DNA from: Spirogloea muscicola
Lineage: Eukaryota > Streptophyta > Zygnematophyceae > Spirogloeales > Spirogloeaceae
Length of the DNA: 63,686 nucleotides
Reading direction: 5' to 3'
NCBI GenBank assembly: GCA_009602725.1
Contig: WELB01000095.1
Span: 475,191-538,876 of the forward strand
Position numbers and translations under genes: made by a program. The notes below the pieces were generated by a model, which ran no database searches, was not told the DNA's origin, and was given only the letters and a program-made list of their open reading frames with translations. Positions 9,865-19,700 of this stretch are shown one piece after another. The first letter of the stretch is position 1. Every line of letters starts with the position of its first letter.

Positions 9865-12688
9865 CTAGACCTCAGCATTCATATCATCTACAAAAAATAC
9901 ATCCTCACTGGCCGTTTCATCTGAGGAGGACTCAGAGAGTGCCAACTTACTGCAAGCAAGCCCAAGACGAGTAGATTAGTACCAGAGTGAATCAGTTGAC
10001 CTGTAATGATGGACTGCTCTTCTCTTCAATGCAGTAAGATCAGCCATCTAATCAACAGCAACTGCCAAATGCACAAATTTTATGGTGAAGTGGCCAATAT
10101 CAATGTGGCAACATCATCGTGAAACTGACCTCATACATTTACAGCTAAAATACAGGATGCGCCTCAACTTCTTGTTGTAAAAGAAGTAATTGAAAGCCCA
10201 CCTGTGCATGTGGGCACATGAGACATACATTATAAGCAAGCTACCCCAGCATGCATGTGTGCGAGACTACTACCATAAGGGACAAGTCCAAGTTGGGCAT
10301 ATCTAGGGCGCAACCTGAGCAGCCAATCGCACATGCTCAAATGACTTAGCTGGGACGCAGCATTTGTCAGGGACACTTGCTACTGGGACTGCTGCACATC
10401 ATGCTATTGAACTCACATGCTGCCCTTTTCGGCAAAGGGATCACCATCAAGTTCACTCTTATATTGATACACGTCACAATCTGCAAGTCCTATGACCTGC
10501 ATGCACGTCCATAGAAGTGCTGAGCCCTCAACCTGTGATGATGACCTTGCCGAGGCAAAGCATTGGGCCTATGTGCAACAGGAACAGCCTTTGTTCCTGC
10601 CACAAGGCAGGAACATGCTCGCGAGGAAAGCAGCAGGATGTATACCTCATCGATGGCGCTCCATAGACCTTCCAAAAGGGGGGTATCATCTCCAACTTGA
10701 AGTTCCCACAGCTGTGGCAAAGCAGAAAGTGCTGTCAATGTCCATGACCTAAGCAAGCACCTGTAGTACTGACTATGAAATCAAGAAAACGAGAACTGCT
10801 CAAGCTTCACATACTAGAAGATGACCTGCAGTGCTAACAATCGCAAAGGCAAGAATCAGAATGTGGGGAGGAAGACTGCATGTTTGGTTCTCAGCCCTCA
10901 CCTTTGATACTTCCACAAGACTTTGTTCTATCTGCTGCTTTACAAGGATGACAGCGCACTCCTTGGTGAAATGATGTGCTCTCAGCATACTGTACAATTT
11001 GGCCAGGCACTGGATGCTTAAGCGTCCTCCCAGCTTTTTGGCTCTAGGAAGCGTTTGCTTACACAACAGCATTTGCCAGAAAGTGTCTGAACAATACTGT
11101 CTTTGTAGAACCCCTTCCTGCTATTGACACTTGATTGTCTCTGACTGTCCGCAGGGTACAAGTAGGAAATGGAGAGATTCGAACTCTCAGCTCTCGTAAG
11201 AGCAACGGCTGGAGCCGCTTGTCAGCCACTGACAACATTTCCTATTACTAGAGCGGCATGGGTTGCTTGCTTGCTTTTCTGCTAGCAAGTGTGACCCAGT
11301 GCTCCTGTGAAGCTTTATCAGTTGTGTTGTGAAGTGAGATGGGAAGAAATAAGCTGCCTCACAGACTCGATCTCCTGACCAGTCAACATCCTTGGTATCA
11401 TAATGGACATGGGAAGTGCTTATACATTTCCACGTCTGTACAGAGTCCTCGGAAGCAAACCATATGGCGAATGGTCAAGGCTCACAAACCTGAAATCGTA
11501 GTCTGGATACATGTGATTGAGGGTGAGAATCAGGTATATGAGAGTCCTTCGACTGAAGATGCCCAGGCACAAAGTGAAGTTGTCAACCCCTTGAGGTTAT
11601 AGATTTGTTTTTCAGCACAAACCTTTATGCTTTACAGAGGAGATGCAACTGTTCTCATAGGAGAACAAGCAAGGGTACGGCCACTCTGGTCACAGTAACA
11701 ACACTACAGGCAGATACATACATTGCAATGGAACAGCATCTGTGCAACTCAAGAAACTCATGATAGGGTTCGACAGAGTCCCGCAACATGACCAGATTGC
11801 AATAGTGTAACATGCAATGATAGCCTACAATGCACAATGCACATGACCGGCATTCCATCTCACCTTCCAGAGCTTGTCAGAGGTCCAAGAGGGGATGTGG
11901 CAAGATCTTGTGGCGACGTTGCCAGAGAGTCTATCACCTGCAGTGATGTAGTGTGAAAAGGGTGAGAAGCTCCTTCTCACCCTTTTCACATGTACCCTGG
12001 CTTGGGCCTGTACATGGATCACAAGTGACTTCCATCGATGTGAATATGCCACAAGTATAAGCAAATCGGAGAGATTGAAAGCTGCTCACCTCTTGCTCCA
12101 GACTCCTCGAAAGCTTCTTGTCAAATCCAGCTAGCTTACCTGCAAGTTTTAGTAAAAGCAGATCGTATGCCAGCTCGAAAGTAGTGACCAGACCATTTCC
12201 ATCATAGGTCAACTGGAAAAATTAAGAATGCTAGCGGGCAATGCCAGGAACTTCACATCATGCTTGGAAGCCGCTCTTGCAGCAACCTCAGACATGTGAG
12301 CACCGGTGAATTGCAAACAGGATACAAGCCCTTTGCTGTACACTCACATGAGTATGCCTCCAGAACACCTTGTATGAGGTGCTCTCCAAGGTTGACATGG
12401 CTGAGAAAGGTGTTCAATCTGCAACAGCGCCTCCAGGAGTGTCAACAGCCAAATTAGACATCTCAGCCGACCAGATAGGATTCTCGATGGTTGACAACAA
12501 TTATTAGCTGCAGGGTGATACTCATCATGGGGATGAGTCAGGCTCTACAAATGCGCAGCCACGAATGCAACCGCAAATAGAAACTCTGATTTGTGGTGTG
12601 CTTGCAGGGGTGACAAAGCACCTCGCAGGCTTGACGGAAAGGCTCTGCTACTGCACCTTGCTAGTGGAGTGTACTCCAGGAACTTCAT
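9865..12688 (-). CDS. MAF1: MAF1, repressor of RNA polymerase III
   Basis: MAF1 binds Pol III and represses tRNA and 5S transcription under stress, downstream of TOR-type signalling. Ten exons (12688-12657, 12418-12348, 12139-12090, 11937-11864, 11552-11490, 10989-10902, 10711-10646, 10496-10417, 10201-10130, 9949-9865) splice in frame to 226 aa, and every junction is GT-AG. Family signatures: start MKFLEYTPL, EAYSCKLAG with FDKKL, TLIYLILTLNHMYPDYDFSM, LRAHHFTKE, WSAIDEVIGLADCDVYQY, DGDPFAEKGSMWAFNYFFYN and KKLRRILYFSC. The C-terminus is acidic and Ser-rich. A plant-style phospho-linker (SLATSPQDLATSPLGPL) with three SP sites is present. The introns hold a tRNA-like sequence and two hairpins described separately. 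The first exon encodes only 10 complete codons plus two bases of the eleventh. Confidence 0.96.
10579..10614. repeat. Two overlapping alternative hairpins in MAF1 intron 7
   Basis: CAGGAAC (10579-10585) can pair with GTTCCTG (10593-10599). The same right arm extended, GTTCCTGCC (10593-10601), can instead pair perfectly with GGCAGGAAC (10606-10614) around loop ACAA. The two folds are mutually exclusive. Whether they form in the pre-mRNA is unknown. Confidence 0.6.
11163..11244 (-). tRNA. Class II tRNA-like element inside MAF1 intron 5; possible pseudogene
   Basis: The minus strand folds as a tRNA with a 7-bp acceptor (GGAAATG/CATTTCC, extendable to 9 bp with flanking TA/TA), a T-arm GAGAG TTCGAAT CTCTC, and a long Leu/Ser-type variable arm GCTCT TAC GAGAGC. 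The D-arm is short (GTC AGTGGCT GAC). The anticodon arm is irregular: AGCGG/CCGTT closes a 6-nt loop CTCCAG, so no confident anticodon can be read. No T-run terminator follows on its own strand. It is either a degenerate tRNA-Leu/Ser copy, an organelle-derived insertion, or an unusual tRNA. It is co-oriented with MAF1. Confidence 0.6.
11952..11990. repeat. Perfect 18-bp inverted repeat, 3-nt loop, in MAF1 intron 3
   Basis: TGTGAAAAGGGTGAGAAG (11952-11969) is followed by CTC and its exact reverse complement (11973-11990). It begins 15 nt upstream, on the plus strand, of the exon 4 acceptor boundary at 11937. Such a perfect short foldback is unexpected by chance in about 150 bp of intron. It could be a small foldback element, a structured splice regulator, or a replication-slippage product. 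Confidence 0.85.
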
Positions 12689-12990
12689 GTCGCTTCTGAC
12701 AGGTGCAATGAAAGCGCAGCACTTCTGACACAACCGCCCTAGCTTTCCTGGAGGTCTCAGCAGTGCAACCTCGCACATGCAGGCAACGCCTTCATGCCTG
12801 CAAGCTCTTGCAGGCTGCAGTCCCCTGCTGTGGACGTTGTTGGAAGACGTTCCAGGCCTTTCCACGACAGCGCCCGCTCTGTCAACGGCCAGTCGGGCAG
12901 GGCAGGGCCCGAGGGAGCGCGACGGCACTGGAGCTGGTGGCGGCGGCGGCGGCGCGCGGCCAGCCGTGCGGCGGCGGCGGCGGCGCCATG

Positions 12991-13578
12991 AAAAAAAAAA
13001 AAANNNNNNNNNNNNNNNNNNNNNNNNNNNNNNNNNNNNNNNNNNNNNNNNNNNNNNNNNNNNNNNNNNNNNNNNNNNNNNNNNNNNNNNNNNNNNNNNN
13101 NNNNNNNNNNNNNNNNNNNNNNNNNNNNNNNNNNNNNNNNNNNNNNNNNNNNNNNNNNNNNNNNNNNNNNNNNNNNNNNNNNNNNNNNNNNNNNNNNNNN
13201 NNNNNNNNNNNNNNNNNNNNNNNNNNNNNNNNNNNNNNNNNNNNNNNNNNNNNNNNNNNNNNNNNNNNNNNNNNNNNNNNNNNNNNNNNNNNNNNNNNNN
13301 NNNNNNNNNNNNNNNNNNNNNNNNNNNNNNNNNNNNNNNNNNNNNNNNNNNNNNNNNNNNNNNNNNNNNNNNNNNNNNNNNNNNNNNNNNNNNNNNNNNN
13401 NNNNNNNNNNNNNNNNNNNNNNNNNNNNNNNNNNNNNNNNNNNNNNNNNNNNNNNNNNNNNNNNNNNNNNNNNNNNNNNNNNNNNNNNNNNNNNNNNNNN
13501 NNNNNNNNNNNNNNNNNNNNNNNNNNNNNNNNNNNNNNNNNNNNNNNNNNNGGGCGGGGGGGGGGGGGGGGGGGGGGG
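12991..13578. other. Assembly gap with homopolymer edges
   Basis: 13 A residues (12991-13003), 548 N (13004-13551), then an almost pure G run to 13578. The left flank is a CGG/GCG microsatellite. Reading frames running through the Ns are meaningless. The gap lies between the divergent MAF1 start and the next plus-strand gene and may hide that gene's promoter or first exon. Confidence 0.9.
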
Positions 13579-13864
13579 TACCCCCACCCCCCGGCGGCCT
13601 CGTGCGGGTGTCCGCACGAGGCCGGCCTGGTCCCCGCTCCCCAAGCCCAGCCGGGCTTCATAAGCGGCACTTTCCACCGTCTCCGAAAGCCCGGACGACC
13701 CCCAGCTGCCCCCCGGCCCACCCCCGCCCTGCAGGCCCCAGCCCCTCGCTCCGCTCCCTCGCCACGCTTCTCTGACTCCCTCCCACCACCGAACTGCAAC
13801 CGCCGCCTCTGGCTGCTTCCCACTGCCCCGTGCCGAAGCACTCAGACTGGCGCACTCTGACTCA

Positions 13865-14924
13865 ATGGTCGCCGCAAGCTCCGCCGCCAGCCGCTCCTGC
13901 AGCCAGGGCTGCACATCCTACCAAGCCACGGCGCATGCGCCCGGTCGTAATCAGGTGAGACGCTCGCCCAGTGCCCGTGCATGGCGGCATTGTACGACTG
14001 CATACGTGCGCAGCAGAAGCTGCAGTGGTCCAATTTACAGCTGAATAAAGGGTCAGAAGTCCGGCATTGTAATTCATGCACAGCTGGCGCCCATCCTGTG
14101 CTAGCCGGCATAGCTGCTATTCTGGTGTGGCTGCAATGTGGCCATCCAGTTGCCAGGCTCCCGAAGTCCTCCTTGCCAGTCGTCGAGCCTGAAGGCTGTC
14201 TCTCTCTTTGCTGAATCTAAGTCGCTCCTACTTGATGCAGTGCATGGCCTTCCTGGAGCTCGACCTGCAGCTGGCCTTACGCAAGACAGCAGCATCACTT
14301 CAAAATCGAGACCATCATCCTGGTGCTAGAGCCCTTCCCGGCAAGGTTCGGGCGTACATACCTTCTGAGGACAAAGCGTCCGCAGGCGTTGCCAGACAGG
14401 ATGATGCTGCGCCAACAGTGACCAACGTCTTCGGCATATTTGAGAAGATGGACTTGATAGACGATGTACCAGCCAGGCGACTGCATGGAGAGTCCAAGAT
14501 GGTCGCCCCTTTCGCGAGCCCGACAAGACTCGAGCTGCAGCGCTGCAGCTATCCTCCATCCGAGGCTTCTGGAAGAGGGCAACCTGAGGATGCCTCAAAG
14601 ACAGAGACGAAGAAGCAGAAAGCCGAGAAGTTGCTTGAGTTTCTCTCTGGCAGCCAAACTGCTAGCCAGCCGCATCCCACATCTCCGTCATACACAAGTG
14701 AGAGGGGCCTTGCTCTGGAGAAATTGCTGCACCAGCACTGGCTCGTGCAACATAGGGCCTTCTTGCAAGAGCAGCAGCGCAGGCAGGGCATGATGTTGAG
14801 GAGGCAGCAGCAGCTGAAACATGTGGGCTGCTGGCAGAAGAGCAAGGTAGGACAGGGAAAGCCGCTGTGGCAGAGGCGGTGCTTTTCAAGGCCCAAGACA
14901 CTGGTTGTGCAGTCTGCAACCTGA
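13865..14924 (+). CDS. Unidentified gene, Gln/Lys-rich C-terminus
   Basis: I do not recognise the product. A plausible first exon starts at 13865 (MVAASSAASRSCSQG..) and ends at CAG before GTGAGAC (about 13954). A short exon may start after the AG near 14019 (CAGAAGCTGCAGTGG). The main exon begins after TTGATGCAG near 14240 with CMAFLELDLQLALRKTAAS and stays open to the stop at 14924. It has a Ser/Pro-rich middle, a Lys-rich helix (KTETKKQKAEKLLEFL) and a Gln/Arg-rich stretch (HRAFLQEQQRRQGMMLRRQQ) that could be a coiled coil. The final part may be intronic, because GTAGGAC follows LKHVGCWQKSK. Exon phases were not all reconciled. Confidence 0.45.
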
Positions 14925-16329
14925 AGAGTGAGTGGCCTTTTTTTATCGAGGCTGCAGCTGCAAGAGATCTACAGGCATGGTCACGCACAGACAATCATAG
15001 CATCTGTGTGATATTACTGTGGAGAACGGATAAAAGGCCTTCCTATTATTTTGATAATGTACTTATACAATGTAATCTAAGCAGTGGGCATACTACAATG
15101 CCACGAACTGCACTCGCTTGTACAGCATAAGGAACACATCAGTGCAGGCTTATAAAAGAGTGGAGCCGATGGCATTCTGCAGCAGCTGTCGTGTTGTCAC
15201 ACTTATACGTGTTCACGTGCAGTCTCGTGTTTGTCATAGCATTGCACCTGCGTTGGACGGGGCAGTGGGAAGGCCACGCCAGGGAAGACTGGAGCATTTG
15301 AGCTTGTACTTTCAGAGCAACAGTATAGAAGCGCTAGTCCTGGCTCTTCCATGTTATCGCATTTGAATGCTGCAAGCTGGTCATGATAACGGCTTTCTAG
15401 TTAAAAGGTTGCGCACACTTTCATTGACCAAGTAGGCAGTCGTCTTGCATGTGAGATACTCCTGTTGGTATGACAGTCAATAAAACTTCTGGTACATATC
15501 CCTCTCCCATTGTTTGAGGGAAAAAGCAAATCAGTTCTCAGTGACAGCTGAACAGCTCTGCCTTTCCTTGCCATAGTATCACTCTTCCAAATTTATTCCT
15601 CTTCTATTACTCTCCACTTCTGCGAAGGGCGGTGACCTGTATCAGTAGTAACTGTCGTAGGAGCAATGACAGTGGTCACAACAGGAGGAAGATATGGTAG
15701 GCCAAATGCAATGGACAGGACACACTTGACCACTTGCTGACTCCAGTATTGATCACCTTCAGCAGGCCATAACGAATCTCCTGTGGCTCCGTCATGAACA
15801 CCTGTATGACTCTGGCTGGCTTTTTACAGCCGCTCTTTCTATGCCGCAGCCGCATTCTTATTTGTATGTTTTTCAAGTCCAAGCCCCCTCCTGGCCGTCA
15901 GAATCATTGCACATGACTCATTCATTGACTCGGCTTGGCCATCCCTTTGCTGCTGCTAACCAGGGGTTACTGAACGGCCATCCGTGGTAACCGCTAGTTT
16001 TCCCGCGTGCCACCCCGCTTTCCGTCTCCGCCTGGACCTTGTCAGCCGTCGTCTGAGGGCTGGCCTTGTGGGGCCCTCGCCGCCATCGGAAGAACTGCTT
16101 CCCTCTGCCTAGCCTGTCTGCAAGTTCGCCTAGCCTGTGGCTCCGCTGATGTAGTCATGAGAGAAGGCGCGCGGTGCGCATGAGATTGAAAGGTGAGGCC
16201 AACAGTAGCCTTACAAATGTCCTGTTACGGGGTAATGCTAGCTAAGGGGACACCGAGTGAGCACATGCATATCTGACAAGCTCAGCTGAGGAGCCAAACC
16301 ACCACCACGGAAGCCATTAGCCTGGTTTT
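14925..16329. other. Intergenic with repeat copies
   Basis: 14925-15786 shows no gene. About 15787-15865 is a repeat unit (CCGTCATGAACACCTGTATG, then a CTGGCTGGCTTTTTACAGCCG hairpin-like motif, ending GCAGCCGCATTCTTA) that recurs at 21188-21262. About 15960-16200 resembles the ends of the main hairpin family (..GGTTACTGA.., GGCGCGCGGTGCGCATGAGATTGAAAG). Confidence 0.5.
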
Positions 16330-16347
16330 GGGTTTAGGGTTTAGGGC
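16330..16347 (+). repeat. Interstitial plant-type telomere motif (TTTAGGG), about 2.5 units
   Basis: GGGTTTAGGGTTTAGGG matches the plant/green-algal telomere repeat TTTAGGG. The complementary AAACCCTA is the telo-box found in promoters of growth genes. It is 370 bp upstream of the ATG of the metallo-beta-lactamase gene, so it may be a promoter element or a scar of double-strand break repair. Confidence 0.7.
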
Positions 16348-16420
16348 CCAGCACGCTGGTGTATCGCAAGTGCCTGGGAGCGCTGTAGACTCAATGATAG
16401 CCGCATTTATGAACAACACT

Positions 16421-16549
16421 CTCGTTGCACCTGGCTGGCTTCTACAGCCGCACTTTGAAGTATTCAGCAGTCGTAATTCCTAAATGCTGTCGTTGCACCT
16501 GGCTGGCTTCTACAGCCGCTCTTGAAGTAATCAGCAGTCGCAATTCCTA
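16421..16549 (+). repeat. Tandem duplication (two about 62-bp units) with CTGGCTGGCTTCTACAGCCG
   Basis: Units 16421-16482 and about 16489-16549 share CGTTGCACCTGGCTGGCTTC, TACAGCCGC, CTTGAAGTA-like, and CAGCAGTCG(T/C)AATTCCTA. They sit directly upstream of the GC-rich first exon of the next gene. The core is the same GGCTG..CAGCC dyad as in the large repeat family. Confidence 0.8.
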
Positions 16550-16713
16550 GTTTCCCTCTCAATGCGCTCATTCACGAGGCTCTGCGCGCCCCGTTGTTCT
16601 GACGGCAGACGGCGGCGGCTGGTCGTGGCAGCCGCCTGCCCGTCGGCGAGCCGCCGCCGCGGCGGCGGCGGCGGCGGCGGCTGCGGTGGCGGGACGCCGT
16701 CGAGCTGGCCGGG

Positions 16714-19700
16714 ATGCCCGGCGAGGAGCGCTTCCTGGCGCTCATTGTGCGGGACCTCTCGCGCGGCGACTCCTTCCGAGCGGCCTGCTCGCCTTCGCCG
16801 GACCTCGGCGAGGGCTTCCTGGACGTGCCCATGGCGCGCCTGGAGTCGCGGCCCGCGCTCCCGCCGGACCGCGATGTCCAGTCCTCCGCCGTGGAGGAGC
16901 AGGCCGCGACCGTCGAGCGCTACCTGCGCCAGTTCGGGTGGCACGGCCTGGACGCCTCGAAGGCCATCCTGGAGGTCTAGTCTCGTCAGGAGATTCTCTG
17001 TGAAAGTCGGCGCAGATGCGGTGGTTGTGAAGCCTCTGTCTTGACGAGACTGGGACAGCCTAGTCACACGGAGGCTCGACATACTGTGCATGGCAGGTGC
17101 TGCTCAAGGTGGCGTCTGCTGTGGACCTCAAGAACGAGTGGCGCTATTGGAGCACGTACGATGAGCCTGACTTCGGGCCAGGGCCACCTCGCCAATACAT
17201 GCTTTTCATGACTGACGCCGCCGAGACGTTTACCTTGGAGGACCCCACACAAGGTAGATTGGCACCTCTTCATCAAGTGTCCACCTTGTGCTCTTGTGGG
17301 TGACAGACAGAGAGTGTGTCTGAGTAGGTGGTCCTGGAGCTGCTGTTGACGCTATCCAATTGGTTATCACACATTCTCGCGCGCACTCTGCATGCATAGC
17401 TCGTCATGGTCCTCTCACCGCAGTTGTCAAGCAGTAGACTGATCTGTGATGATCTACTGTACTACTTCATACAATTCAGCATAGAGCTTAGACTTGAAAT
17501 CTCTGTTTCTCACACAATCAATGTCAATCATGTGACTGATACTTATTCAAGTTCCGTAGCTGGCTGAATTCTGTTACCAGGACTTGACTGACATGATCTG
17601 CATTTGACAGATTGGAAATGGATAAGCCCCCAGCAAGCGCTCGATGCTCTCCTACACAAGGACGTGGCAATGACAGTTGGGCCGTTGACAATGCATGTCT
17701 TCTCGCCTCACTACTTCAGTGGACAAGTTTGGAAAGCCATGTGTGCATTCCAGGCTCAGGTGTGAGTTCTTCTGATCTTTCTCATGCACAGCATGCTACT
17801 GCTCTTTCATGCACAGCAAAATACTGGCAGGTTGCAGTTGTTCGCATTCTGATCGTGGCACTCAGCGTACCTGGTATAGTATGTTGGTTGTCCTAATGAC
17901 TTGCTAGTTATCCTGCTGGTGGTAGAAGCTTAGCAGTTGCTCGCAATTATCAGTTGCAGAAGATTTGAGAGCAGAAGTTGCAAAATCATAGATTTCAATC
18001 AGCAGTTGTCAAAGGGGGCCTAGGGGTTCTTCTAGTAGCCATACACGAATTTCGCAAGAACAAGATAGTGTGAGATACTTACCACCACCGGTGCAGTACC
18101 TTGCAGAACGGTTGGTAAGAGTAGCTAAGATTTGCTTACATCTGCTCTTGCAGGTGTACCCCCCTGGCTATTTCATTCTTCCAATGCAGACATTGACGTT
18201 GAAACCTTTCACAAAGACCAATCTTGTTGTCTTTGATGGAATGTACAACAATTGTGAACTAGAACAACTGTGCTTGGGTGAATGTTTACTGGTTGATCCT
18301 GGAGCTTGTCCAGGGTCTTCTCAGAAGCAGGTCAGGAGGGCAGCAGCTTTGAGAAAAGGCAGGGTGATCTTGGTTGATGTGATCTTTTGCATGATTGGCT
18401 TCGCCCTTTACCTGTGCATTGCACAGACCTTGCTAGATCAGCAATGCTTACATCGTGTGAACCTCTTGCTCACTGTTGCATGATGTGCTTGTCTTGTTGC
18501 TACTTCCGATTAGAATGAGATTGTCTGATGCAGTGCACCTCACTCCCTGTCGTCCATATTGCAGAGCAGCTAGAAAGCATTGTGTCGGCCTTACCACACA
18601 AGCTGTTGGTCTTTCTCAGTCACCACCATCGAGACCATGTCCAAGGTGACTACATCAGCTCCGTGTCAAATCTATCCTGGTCATTGTGTTCAGATCCTGG
18701 CAGCCTAGAGTATGTATTTCCACCAGATTGTGTTTTCATTACTGCTGATACTCAACGATTTCTCATTCATATGATGGAGGTGCTGTGTTGCGACTCTTCT
18801 TACGTCTGCAAGACTTCCCTCCTTTTGAATGGCCTTTGCAATGAGGGATGCGTGCAGGCTTAGATGTAGTAGCCAAGAGTAATCCGAAGGCAATTCTGAT
18901 TGCACATGAAGCTACCTTACTCCGCTTAGGAGAAAGTAAGTCATAGCCGTTAGATTTCTGGTTGATGTGGCTACACAGTTTTGCATGCACAGGATCACCC
19001 TCTTGGGCCTGCTTACATGTTCAGGCCCAGGTTGCATTAGGTATTGCTATTTTGGCATCCTTTCGCTGAGAAACTGCCCAGCTGTGCAGATGGTATACAT
19101 CTGCAGAAGTGGGCAGTCAAGGGTGGGGAAGAAATACTAGTTGGAAATGACAGAATGTTGGTCATTGAAGCACCAGTGAGTTTTGACCTTCTCCCGACGT
19201 TGATCATCTCGTCCCTCAGAAGAGTTTGTCCTTGTTCTCAGTCACTTTGAGTCAATGAGGATGGCAAGTATTCAGGTGCAGTACAAACCGTAATTTGCAT
19301 TTGTCTCGCAGCAAGGGGCAATAGGTCCCATTCCAGATGAAAATCGTCATTGGAGTTTGCAAGATCTGCATGCAGGGACACACAGAGGGCCACCTTGCGC
19401 TTTTCAATCCTTCAACAAGAACATTGATTGCTGGCGATCACTGTGTCGGGTAAGCTTCTGTAGACTCATGTAGAGCATCTGCTGAGCAGATCAATGGTGG
19501 TGCATGCCGCCTGTAGCTTGGCAAGAGTTATAATGCTTGAGGTACCTGACAGGAATTTTGAGCATACTGAAAGTAGAGCATGATGCATAATATGGCAGGC
19601 AAGGGAGCGCTGTTCTTGATAGCTCCTCGGGGGGTGACATGCAGGTCAGCGTCACTTAGCCCCCTACTCAGGGGATGAAGTTGTCTCTGTCCCTTCTTAT

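Noticed and set aside
12757-13914. Open frames of 300-385 codons crossing the N gap
   Set aside because: Continuity comes from Ns translated as X; the real sequence on each side belongs to different features.
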